Below, piece by piece: positions 1 through 6,147 of a DNA stretch of 6,300 bases. Each line of letters begins with the position of its first letter. Position 1 is the stretch's first letter. Location of the stretch: assembly GCA_015064195.1 (NCBI GenBank), contig SVSO01000174.1, positions 1 through 6,300 on the forward strand. The letters run 5' to 3'. This DNA is from Oscillospiraceae bacterium. Lineage in GTDB: Bacteria > Bacillota_A > Clostridia > Oscillospirales > CAG-272. The translations under genes and the position numbers were made by a program. Under the pieces are notes generated by a model, which made no database searches, had not been told where the DNA came from, and was given only the letters and a program-made list of their open reading frames with translations.

Positions 1-110
1 TGTTTGAAAATTTGCTTATACTTGCCGTTGCTATACTTATCATAGGTTTGGTGATTGGCTTAGGTTGCATTGTTGCAGTACAAAAAAAGTACAATAAAGG
101 AGTATTCTAA
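1..110 (+). CDS. C-terminal end of a small or truncated membrane protein
   Basis: The third frame is open from the window edge to a TAA at 108-110 and encodes about 35 residues. They form one strongly hydrophobic helix (LLILAVAILIIGLVIGLG region) followed by a basic tail (QKKYNKGVF). If the base just before the window is an A, the frame would begin with ATG at the boundary and be a complete 36-aa single-pass peptide; otherwise it is the tail of a longer membrane protein. No family can be named. The stretch is AT-rich, unlike the genes that follow, so it may belong to a different genomic segment. The tail-in orientation would be expected from the positive-inside rule. Confidence 0.4.
   Translation, partial: FENLLILAVAILIIGLVIGLGCIVAVQKKYNKGVF
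65..95 (+). promoter_or_regulatory. weak candidate promoter for the TIR-TPR gene
   Basis: TTGCAT at 65-70 and TACAAT at 90-95 are separated by 19 nt, longer than the ideal 17, and lie inside the end of the upstream reading frame. A start point near 102 would give a leader of about 75-80 nt. No better promoter was seen between 96 and 180. Confidence 0.22.
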
Positions 111-180
111 ATTCCAATTTATCTGAAACATCGGGAACACAAAAAGTAATTGGGAGAAATGATTTCGGGTGGTAGTCAGG

Positions 181-2577
181 ATGACAGAATTATTATATGC
201 AACCAAGGGAAACGCATCTCCCAAAAACAAGCCGCGGGTGTATTTCACCTGTCACCCGGAGGATTTCCCGCATTGCTTTGAAAAAATTTGCGGGGATATC
301 TTCCAAACGCACGACTGTGCGATCTATTATACCGGGGATATGTGCGCGGAACTGCCGGAGGAGGATCGTGCGGCTGATCTCGGCAGGATGAATCTGTTCG
401 TGGTGCCGGTCACCTATCGGCTGCTGTCCACGCCCAATCGCGCCATGGACGCGGACATTGCCTATGCGGTAAAAGAGCACATTCCCGTTCTGCCGTTTAT
501 GATGGAGTCGGGGATCGACGCGTTTTACGCAGCACCGGACAAGTTTGGCGAGCTGCAGTATATCAATCCCTATTCACAGGATCGGACGGAGATCAGCTAT
601 GCGGAAAAGCTGAAAAAATATCTGGATTCGGTGCTGATAAACGATGATACGGCAAAGCGGATCCGGGCAGCCTTCGATGCATATATTTTCCTCAGCTACC
701 GCAAAAAGGACCGGTGCTATGCCAATGAACTGATGCGGATCATCCATGGGAAGCCGGAATGCAGAGATATTGCCGTCTGGTATGATGAGTACCTGACGCC
801 CGGCGAAAGCTTCAACGAGAATATCGGACGCATGCTGAAGGAGAGCCGTCTGTTCACGCTGCTGGTAACGCCGAATCTGCTGGAGGAGCCGGATGGCAAG
901 CCGAACTATGTGATGGCGAATGAATATCCCGCCGCACGGGAAATCGGCATGGAGATCCTGCCCGCTGTGATGGAGGAAACCGACCGAAGACGTCTTCTGG
1001 AAAAATTCGAGGGGCTCCCCGAGTGCGTGGATCCGAACGACGACGAGGCATTCCAAAAACGGCTTCTTGCGTCCCTGTCAAGGATCGCCCTCACCGCCAA
1101 TGACGACGATCCGGAGCATAATTTCCTGATCGGACTTGCCTATCTTGACGGTATCGATGTGGAGAAGAATCGGACGCGCGGTCTGGAGCTGATCACCTCG
1201 GCGGCCGGTGCATCCGTACCGGAAGCGATGAAAAAGCTCCTTGATATATACAGCTGCGGGCTGGATGGCGCGGTTGATTATGCGAGGGCGGTGTACTGGG
1301 CGGAAAAGCTGACGGCGTATTACACCGAAACGCGCGGCGCCGATCATCCCGAGACGCAGACGGCCGCCATGGAGCTTGCGCAGGTTTACAATTTGCAGGG
1401 CGCGTATCAGAAGGCCATCGCGATCGAGGAAGCGGTCTATGAAGCAAGACGCGGAACTTTGGGGGAAGAGCATCCGGATACGCTCGTCATCGCCGGCAAT
1501 CTGTCATTGACCTACAGCCATGCGGGCGAATACGCCAAGGCGCTGGCACTTCAGGAAAAGGTATATGACCTCAAATGCAGGATCCTCGGTGAGGAGCATC
1601 CCGAAGCGATCATCTCGCTCGACAATCTGGCGCTCCTGTACGGTGCGTGCGATGCGTATGAGAAGCTGGCCTCGGCGGAATCGTTTTCGCAGCAGGCCGG
1701 CAAGGCGGCGGACTTTGGCACCGTGATGCGCGGGCTTCGGAAGGTCGTCAAGGGACAGATGGCATCCGAAAACTATGAAAAAGCGGCGGCGCTCGGTGAA
1801 AAGGCCTATGCGCTGAAGTGCAGGGAATACGGCGAGGAGCATCCGTCCACGGTATTGAGCCTCGGAAACCTCGCTGTGGCTTACGGAAGGCTGCAGGAAT
1901 ATGGGAAAGCCGTCCCGCTTGAAGAAAAGGTATATGCATGGAACTGCAGACAGTATGGTGAGGAGCATCCGTCCACACTGCGGGCGCTGGGCAATCTGTC
2001 TGTAACGTACAGCAATCTTTATCGGTATGAACAGGCGAGCACGCTTTGCAAGAAGGCATACCTGCAAAAAGCCACCGTTTTGGGCGAAGAGCATCCGTCC
2101 ACGCTGCTTGCGCTGTCTAACTTTGCATGGAGCTGCGGACTGCAGGGAGACTATACGGAAGCGCTTGCGCTCCAGAACCGGGCGCATCAGGCGCAGCTGC
2201 AAAAGCTGGGCGAGAATCATGCAGACACGCTCCGCTCACAGGCAAACATCCGGCATTATAAAACCAAGAAGCTGTTATTGAAGATCAGCATGTTTGTCAG
2301 CATCTATACGCTGTTTCTGGCAGTTATGGAGGGATTCTATCAGCTGCCCGTGATTCAGCCGCTGATGCGGGAATGTGAGAAAATCGCTGGCTTCGGTTTT
2401 GCGCCGATCTATATCGGCGGCATGATATCGGCGTGCATATTTCTTGCGGTCCACGCAATCGTCATGGTATCATTCCGCCTGATGAGCCGGGATCGCTGGC
2501 GGATGAACCGGATCGCGGCCGTCTGCATGAATATCCTGTCGGTTGTTCTGCTGCTGTATGCCGCCGCGGTCATGTGA
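181..2577 (+). CDS. tandem TIR domain / Sel1 / TPR protein with C-terminal membrane anchor
   Basis: This 798-aa protein has a TIR-like domain at about residues 18-150 (first strand PRVYFTCHPED, strand MNLFVVPVT). A second, more canonical TIR domain at about 166-285 shows strand YIFLSYRKKD, the BB-loop-type YDEYLTPGESF and NYVMANEYPAA with E248 at the usual catalytic-glutamate position. Sel1-like repeats follow at about 311-380, then 42-residue TPR_10/TPR_12-type units marked by GEEHPxT at 386, 428, 470, 551, 593, 635 and 677. Three predicted membrane helices lie at about 698-719, 741-767 and 777-798. TIR domains can hydrolyse or cyclise NAD+ or act as adaptors; the TPRs probably bind a partner protein. 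I recognise this architecture from uncharacterised Clostridia proteins. ATG 181 has GGGTGG 8 nt upstream; GTG 169, with GGGAG 12 nt upstream, is an alternative adding four residues. Cytosolic TIR/TPR parts on a membrane anchor are inferred. A defence or signalling role is likely but unproven. Confidence 0.85.
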   Translation: MTELLYATKGNASPKNKPRVYFTCHPEDFPHCFEKICGDIFQTHDCAIYYTGDMCAELPEEDRAADLGRMNLFVVPVTYRLLSTPNRAMDADIAYAVKEHIPVLPFMMESGIDAFYAAPDKFGELQYINPYSQDRTEISYAEKLKKYLDSVLINDDTAKRIRAAFDAYIFLSYRKKDRCYANELMRIIHGKPECRDIAVWYDEYLTPGESFNENIGRMLKESRLFTLLVTPNLLEEPDGKPNYVMANEYPAAREIGMEILPAVMEETDRRRLLEKFEGLPECVDPNDDEAFQKRLLASLSRIALTANDDDPEHNFLIGLAYLDGIDVEKNRTRGLELITSAAGASVPEAMKKLLDIYSCGLDGAVDYARAVYWAEKLTAYYTETRGADHPETQTAAMELAQVYNLQGAYQKAIAIEEAVYEARRGTLGEEHPDTLVIAGNLSLTYSHAGEYAKALALQEKVYDLKCRILGEEHPEAIISLDNLALLYGACDAYEKLASAESFSQQAGKAADFGTVMRGLRKVVKGQMASENYEKAAALGEKAYALKCREYGEEHPSTVLSLGNLAVAYGRLQEYGKAVPLEEKVYAWNCRQYGEEHPSTLRALGNLSVTYSNLYRYEQASTLCKKAYLQKATVLGEEHPSTLLALSNFAWSCGLQGDYTEALALQNRAHQAQLQKLGENHADTLRSQANIRHYKTKKLLLKISMFVSIYTLFLAVMEGFYQLPVIQPLMRECEKIAGFGFAPIYIGGMISACIFLAVHAIVMVSFRLMSRDRWRMNRIAAVCMNILSVVLLLYAAAVM
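1288..2250 (+). repeat. in-frame 126-bp (42-codon) TPR repeat array
   Basis: Within the TIR-TPR gene, units anchored on the Gly codon of G-E-E-H-P occur at 1336, 1462, 1588, 1831, 1957, 2083 and 2209. Each step is exactly 126 nt except 1588 to 1831 (243 nt), which contains one degenerate unit three codons short. The last units are also similar at DNA level: GAGGAGCATCCGTCCAC is identical at 1834-1850 and 1960-1976, and one base differs at 2086-2102. This suggests fairly recent tandem duplication. Confidence 0.85.
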
Positions 2578-2605
2578 TGCCACCGCATACGGAATCGTAA
2601 TAAAT

Positions 2606-2637
2606 GCCCCGCATTCCCGTTCACGGGAATGCGGGGC
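2606..2637. terminator. bidirectional intrinsic terminator
   Basis: There is a perfect 14-bp GC-rich stem (2606-2619 pairing with 2624-2637) with a TTCA loop. On the plus strand it is followed by TGTTCTTTG; on the minus strand by ATTTATTACG. It lies 28 nt after the TIR-TPR stop and 67 nt after the stop of the converging RyR gene, so it can end both transcripts. In the remaining spacer there is an 8-bp inverted repeat (2648-2655 with 2692-2699) of uncertain meaning. Confidence 0.9.
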
Positions 2638-2704
2638 TGTTCTTTGCGGCGGATGAATTCGTTATGCCTGTATGCATGAATCCGTCTCCGGCATCCGCCT
2701 GCCG

Positions 2705-2989
2705 TTAAGGCTTCTTCTCGATCTGATATCCCAGCGCGACGATCAGCCGAAGCGTTTCCAGCGCGGTATTCCGGTCATAGTCCTTTTCACTTTCCGGCAG
2801 CGCATCGTACGGAACAAGACACGGTGTCGTCTTTTTGGCATCATCGCGTGTTTCGCCATAGGTCCATCCGGCGGCGATGCATCCCTGCGCCCAGATATCG
2901 TGAACCTGTGCGGCGATCTGTTCGGTCAGCTCCGCCAGATCATCGGGAAGCCGGATGTGATCTGTCTTGATCGGATTGGGCTTGTACAT
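2705..2989 (-). CDS. stand-alone RyR domain protein
   Basis: This 94-aa protein is essentially one RyR (ryanodine-receptor repeat, Pfam RyR-type) domain. Visible hallmarks are the N-terminal PNPIKTDHIRLPDDL, the helix VHDIW (residues 29-33), GWTYGETRDD (41-50), KKTTPCLVPYDALPESEKDY (52-71) and DRNTALETLRLIVALGYQI (72-90). No signal peptide or membrane segment is seen, so it should be cytosolic. The start is well supported: AGGAGG at 3003-2998 lies 8 nt before the ATG. It overlaps the end of the upstream Rossmann/RyR gene by 50 nt and is the last gene of that operon. Bacterial RyR domains are proposed to bind nucleotide-type ligands; the ligand here is unknown. It probably works with, or competes with, the RyR-like tail of its neighbour. 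Confidence 0.9.
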   Translation of the reverse strand: MYKPNPIKTDHIRLPDDLAELTEQIAAQVHDIWAQGCIAAGWTYGETRDDAKKTTPCLVPYDALPESEKDYDRNTALETLRLIVALGYQIEKKP

Positions 2990-4052
2990 TTGTGTTCCCT
3001 CCTGTTTCGTCCGTCGGGATGCTGTTTTTTCGGACTTCCTTTTCTTTCTTTTTATTCAGCGCAGCCCAGCTGCAGAGATCGCCGTGAATCTTTGCGCGGT
3101 GGCAGGTATGCTCCAGCGAGATGAACGTATAGCCGAGTGTGCGCATGTATGCATTCCAGCGGATATGCTCGTTCCTTGCCTGCTTCTCGCATACCGCAGA
3201 AGGATTCCGGCACACCGTATTCCCGCAGCTGCCGCAGTTCAATTTCCGGAATTGGCTGTGGTATAAACCCTGCGCGGCGGACGAGAGCCGGTTATATTCA
3301 TGATCCTCAAAATGGGAGTTGTTCCCGCTGATCGTTGACCAGGAGCTGTGCCGGGCGAATGCCTTATCCTCCGTATCCTGATCGTAGATCATGTCGTGAC
3401 GGTACATCGACTGCATGCCGCCGATGAAGTGGATGTCAAACGAAATCCCCTTATGATCTGTCAGGTAAGCCGGGCCGGCGGAATTGTCGGCTTCGTCATG
3501 CAGCACACCGGATTTCAGCTCGTCGTAAACGATTGCGTAAATCTCAGGCTTCGAGGTGTGCTCCATGAAGTGCGCACCTTCTGTTGCATTGCAATTGTCC
3601 ACTGCGGTCATCCGGCGCTTGCCTTGGCCTGCGTGCACACGATCAAAGAGAGATCGCAGATACAATGCGGCTTCGATGTTGGCATCGTCATCACCGAGCG
3701 AAACAATGACAACATCCGTACGCTGCAGGCGATTCTCAAATAAAATGCGATCCTGCAGTGCGTCCGTCTGAATATCAACGCCTTCATAGAAGCTGATGTC
3801 GTAAATGGCATCGTCATGGGGCGCCGCTGTGCTTGTTTCCTGCAGATCCGGGAAGTGCCGGCGGAAAATCGACCTTGCGCCCTCGCTGCCCTCACGCCGG
3901 TCGATGATGTTGAATTCCAGCTTGCGGCCCTCATACTGGCAGTACCACAGGATCATCTTGAAAAACTCCATGCCATAGGAGCCCATGCCGACGATCATCA
4001 CGGAAAGCGGAGCGCTGCTGTCCCCATTCTGCACGGTGTCGTAGAGTCCCAT
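2940..4052 (-). CDS. TrkA-N-like Rossmann protein with diverged RyR-like C-terminal domain
   Basis: This 370-aa protein opens with a dinucleotide-binding fold: strand SVMIVGMGSYG with GxGxxG at residues 22-27, acid D51 closing the second strand (FNIID), and DVVIVSLGDDDANIEAALYL at 113-132, typical of TrkA-N/RCK regulatory domains. Residues 295-343 match a RyR domain in spacing (H296, W299, GYTF 307-310, then DLCSWAALNKKKEKEVRKN at 325-343). A cysteine cluster C273-x2-C276-x4-C281-x6-C288 precedes it. The ATG at 4052 lies inside the upstream membrane gene (55-nt overlap, -1 frame relative to it) and has no convincing ribosome site. Translation therefore depends on coupling, or the two are really one gene disturbed by a one-base change. 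The likely role is ligand-sensing control of the membrane partner. Identity as Rossmann plus RyR-like is good; the function is inferred. Confidence 0.75.
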   Translation of the reverse strand: MGLYDTVQNGDSSAPLSVMIVGMGSYGMEFFKMILWYCQYEGRKLEFNIIDRREGSEGARSIFRRHFPDLQETSTAAPHDDAIYDISFYEGVDIQTDALQDRILFENRLQRTDVVIVSLGDDDANIEAALYLRSLFDRVHAGQGKRRMTAVDNCNATEGAHFMEHTSKPEIYAIVYDELKSGVLHDEADNSAGPAYLTDHKGISFDIHFIGGMQSMYRHDMIYDQDTEDKAFARHSSWSTISGNNSHFEDHEYNRLSSAAQGLYHSQFRKLNCGSCGNTVCRNPSAVCEKQARNEHIRWNAYMRTLGYTFISLEHTCHRAKIHGDLCSWAALNKKKEKEVRKNSIPTDETGGNTNVQAQSDQDRSHPASR

Positions 4053-4498
4053 TTCCGGAACAGCGACAGTACGTTGGTGAATGTAAGAATCGGTGCCAGC
4101 ACAAACAGCGCGGTGGAAAATACGGTATACAGCACATAGATGGCTTCCGGCTGCTCTGCTGCAGCCCGCACAGTCCCGGCAAAATGTTCAAAATCCACGT
4201 CCACGATAAACACGCGGAGTGTGCTGTGGACTGCCAGCAGCAGCGGCCTGAGATCATGATACGGATCGCCGAAAACGATGCTGCTTTCCGTGTAGCAAAC
4301 CGGGATAAAAATTGCCAGAACCGCAGCAAAGATGCCGATCGTAAACCAATGAAGCGCCGAAAGAACACGGGTTTCCCGTTCTGTTTTTGCCAGACGAACC
4401 GCCGTGATCACCGACAGGATCACAAGGATCACCCAAATGATGCCGAATATGAAGTACGCAATATCCTCCTTCTCATTATCTATGGATGTGACACCCAT
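3998..4498 (-). CDS. three-helix membrane subunit of the RyR/TrkA-N system
   Basis: This 166-aa membrane protein has helices at about residues 12-34, 48-70 and 119-147. Between them lies a hydrophobic or amphipathic stretch (PLLLAVHSTLRVFIVDVDFE, 85-104). The last helix ends in APILTFTNVLSLFRK, which by recollection resembles the membrane module fused ahead of Rossmann domains in RyR-containing bacterial proteins. After K149 the frame runs 17 out-of-character residues to a TGA. The ATG at 4498 is chosen because the frame upstream (open to 4654) runs through the promoter and start of the divergent gene and is not protein-like. No clear ribosome site precedes it, so the start is uncertain. It is the first gene of the minus-strand operon and is probably the membrane or channel-like part gated or anchored by the downstream proteins. 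It may be an N-terminal fragment of a single split gene. Confidence 0.65.
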   Translation of the reverse strand: MGVTSIDNEKEDIAYFIFGIIWVILVILSVITAVRLAKTERETRVLSALHWFTIGIFAAVLAIFIPVCYTESSIVFGDPYHDLRPLLLAVHSTLRVFIVDVDFEHFAGTVRAAAEQPEAIYVLYTVFSTALFVLAPILTFTNVLSLFRKWDSTTPCRMGTAALRFP

Positions 4499-4517
4499 GT
4501 CAGGGCAGGGCACAATA

Positions 4518-4526
4518 ATATTAACA
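4518..4526 (-). promoter_or_regulatory. possible extended -10 element for the membrane/RyR operon
   Basis: On the minus strand TGTTAATAT (TGn plus TAATAT) lies 20 nt before the ATG at 4498. It would give a very short leader of about 13 nt. No good -35 box is visible, so this is tentative. Confidence 0.25.
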
Positions 4527-4534
4527 CAAATCCG

Positions 4535-4563
4535 TTGAATCTTCTGCCGGGGCGTGGTATAAT
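4535..4563 (+). promoter_or_regulatory. extended -10 promoter of the 108-aa gene
   Basis: TTGAAT (4535-4540) and TATAAT (4558-4563) are 17 nt apart, with TGG directly before the -10 box. The expected start point is near 4570, giving a leader of about 60 nt that ends in the ribosome site GAGGG at 4621-4625. Confidence 0.75.
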
Positions 4564-4629
4564 TATGAAGGTGCAAAGGAAATGCTCCTTGCAGAGGAAG
4601 CTGAGGACAATGCGTTTTAAGAGGGAAAG

Positions 4630-4956
4630 ATGAATTGTTGTAAAAAAGAAGCATTTGAGATCATAAAGGAATACGATCCCACGCCAAAGAATCCCGATGG
4701 CAGTATCCGATGGTTCCTGTTCCGCTGGGACGACGGAAAAAACGGTGTGCGCCGGTTGGTACGCTGCCGTGTATGCGGCACGCTTTATTTGGTGCAGGCG
4801 TATCATCTCCACAAATTCTCCGGGCAGAAGGATACTCTGTTTGAGGATTATTATGCGGTCAGGGACGAGAAGCAGGCGGATTATTTCAACAGAACCTATA
4901 CCGGCATGCAGCTTGAGCACACCCGGACGCCTGATTTTCAGATTGCCGCGAAATAA
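4630..4956 (+). CDS. small CxxC hypothetical protein
   Basis: This 108-aa soluble protein belongs to no family I recognise. It starts MNCCKK and carries a single RCRVCGTLYLVQAYHLHKFS segment (residues 45-64). The CxxC plus nearby CC and two histidines could form a small metal site or half of a zinc ribbon. This is followed by an acidic stretch rich in tyrosine (TLFEDYYAVRDEKQADYFN). There is no signal peptide or membrane helix. GAGGG at 4621-4625 lies 4 nt before the ATG, and a near-consensus promoter lies upstream, so it should be well expressed and monocistronic. It is divergent from the membrane/RyR operon and convergent with the regulator gene, from which it is separated by only 6 nt. No terminator is visible after it. 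Confidence 0.75.
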   Translation: MNCCKKEAFEIIKEYDPTPKNPDGSIRWFLFRWDDGKNGVRRLVRCRVCGTLYLVQAYHLHKFSGQKDTLFEDYYAVRDEKQADYFNRTYTGMQLEHTRTPDFQIAAK

Positions 4957-4962
4957 TCGACA

Positions 4963-6042
4963 TCAGTTTTTCAGCATCGTGCTTCCGCGCACGGTCAGCG
5001 CCTGATTGACGAAAATATCCTCGTGCAGGACAGGCTCCGACTCCGAGAGCAGGCGCAGCATCAGCTCCGCAGCACGCTCGGTCATCTGATCGTAGCGATA
5101 GGAGATCGTCGTCAGCCGCGTTCCCATGTAATCCGCAGACTGCAGATCGTCAAAACCTGCGACGCCGACCTTACCCGGCACGTCGATCTCACTGCGGCGG
5201 CACATCTCCAGAATGCCGAACGCGAGCAGGTCGTGATAGCAGAAGATGCCCACCGGACCGTCCAGTGCACGGATGCGGCGGCGGATGAGGTGCAGATGCC
5301 CATCCTTCGCAGGATCGGCGGTATTCAAAGTGAAAATATTCTCGGTCGGCAGGCGGTATCCGCCTGCCGCAAGCTGTTTTTGGAAGCCGATCAGGCGGTA
5401 ATCCTGCTCCGCAGGCAGGGCATCCGTGCCGACATAGAGAAAATGCCGGTATCCCTCCTCCAGCATATGCGCCGCCATCTGTGCGCCCGCGCCCTTGTTG
5501 TTGACCTGCACAGAGTTGCCGCCGATGACGCTCCGGCCGAGGCAGACCACCGGAAGCACACAATTGGCGTACACATTTTTTCTGCCCGGACAGGTGAAGA
5601 TGCCCGCCGCGCCGAGCTCGATGAAGCTGTCAATGATCCGCCGCTCGGCTTCGGGATCACCGCCGGAGGACATGACGATGAGCTGCCAGCCATGCCGTTC
5701 CAGAATGGGGATCAGCTGTGCCGCCAGCGAGGAGAAAAACAGATTGTCGATCCGGCTGAGATGCAGACCCAGCCGGTGATCGGTGCCGCGCAGTTCCCTG
5801 AGCACCTGTGCAAGCGGCGCATCGGCACGCATGGCACCGGTCGTGAGATAGGTATGGTGGCCGATCGTTCGCAGATATCCGGCCGTGCGCAGGGCGTTGA
5901 ACGCCCGCTGTGCCGTGACGTAGGAAACATCGCATCGCACTGCCAGCTCCCGTACCGTAGGAAACCGGTTGCCGGATGCGCCGTATCCGCCGGCTTCGAT
6001 TTCATCGGTCAGCCGTTTTGCAAGCTGTGACTGCTGTCGCAT
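4963..6042 (-). CDS. GntR/LacI hybrid (AraR-type) transcriptional regulator
   Basis: This 359-aa protein has an N-terminal GntR winged helix-turn-helix (about residues 1-68; recognition region FPTVRELAVRCDVSYVTAQR at 27-46, wing GYLRTIGHHTYLTT). A LacI/ribose-binding-type sensor domain follows from about residue 88 to the end, with hallmarks GAGAQMAAHMLEEGYRHFLYVG, CYHDLLAFGI (268-277), VGVAGFDDL (292-300) and the final LTVRGST. It should be a cytosolic dimeric repressor released by a sugar or sugar derivative. ATG 6042 is chosen because AAGGAG (6056-6051) lies 8 nt upstream; ATG 6048 and GTG 6051 are too close to or inside that site. It is divergent from the putative glycosidase gene and probably controls both that gene and itself through the shared palindrome. 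The inducer cannot be read from the sequence. Confidence 0.92.
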   Translation of the reverse strand: MRQQSQLAKRLTDEIEAGGYGASGNRFPTVRELAVRCDVSYVTAQRAFNALRTAGYLRTIGHHTYLTTGAMRADAPLAQVLRELRGTDHRLGLHLSRIDNLFFSSLAAQLIPILERHGWQLIVMSSGGDPEAERRIIDSFIELGAAGIFTCPGRKNVYANCVLPVVCLGRSVIGGNSVQVNNKGAGAQMAAHMLEEGYRHFLYVGTDALPAEQDYRLIGFQKQLAAGGYRLPTENIFTLNTADPAKDGHLHLIRRRIRALDGPVGIFCYHDLLAFGILEMCRRSEIDVPGKVGVAGFDDLQSADYMGTRLTTISYRYDQMTERAAELMLRLLSESEPVLHEDIFVNQALTVRGSTMLKN

Positions 6043-6063
6043 GAACATCACTCCTTTTCTATA

Positions 6064-6092
6064 AGTATATCACAACATGGTTTGATATACAA
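6064..6092 (-). promoter_or_regulatory. promoter of the regulator gene
   Basis: On the minus strand TTGTAT (6092-6087) and TATACT (6069-6064) are spaced by 17 nt, with TGA just before the -10 box. The predicted start point is near 6057, which leaves very little leader before the ribosome site. The palindromic operator covers almost the whole promoter, which implies autoregulation. Confidence 0.7.
6065..6090. promoter_or_regulatory. 26-bp near-palindromic operator
   Basis: Arms GTATATCA and TGATATAC flank a 10-bp centre; 22 of the 26 positions match the reverse complement. It spans the -10 box, spacer and most of the -35 box of the regulator promoter. Palindromes of this type in a divergent intergenic region are typical operators for GntR-fold dimers. 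Confidence 0.7.
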
Positions 6093-6109
6093 GCGTTTTT
6101 ATGAAATTC

Positions 6110-6138
6110 TTGCATACTTTTTCTGTATGTGGTACAAT
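6110..6138 (+). promoter_or_regulatory. promoter of the putative glycosidase gene
   Basis: TTGCAT (6110-6115) and TACAAT (6133-6138) have a 17-nt spacer with TGG before the -10 box. The start point is expected near 6145, giving a leader of about 26 nt. A short inverted repeat CATAC-7-GTATG (6113-6129) sits in the spacer and may be a second binding site. Confidence 0.7.
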
Positions 6139-6147
6139 AAAGGTGAA

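Noticed and set aside
113..154. Inverted repeat CCAATT (114-119) and AATTGG (148-153) as a terminator or operator.
   Set aside because: Only six bases with a 28-nt AT-rich loop, which is expected by chance; no T tract follows.
1504..2220. A 238-aa minus-strand open frame opposite the TPR repeats.
   Set aside because: It mirrors the repetitive TPR coding sequence, with repeated RxRGRML-like pieces, and has no start signals.
4045..4060. Programmed -1 ribosomal frameshift joining the membrane and Rossmann frames.
   Set aside because: The junction (CTG TTC CGG AAA TGG) has no X XXY YYZ slippery heptamer and I see no strong hairpin just downstream; single-base change or coupled initiation fits better.
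4499..4654. Upstream extension of the membrane protein frame to an ATG at 4654 (218 aa).
   Set aside because: It would overlap the promoter, leader and start of the divergent 108-aa gene, and the added residues do not look like a conserved protein; ATG 4498 is preferred.
5023..6030. A 335-aa plus-strand open frame opposite the regulator.
   Set aside because: It is antisense to a clearly conserved GntR/LacI protein, has low-complexity Arg/Ala/His-rich content and no ribosome site or promoter, so it is a codon-bias shadow.
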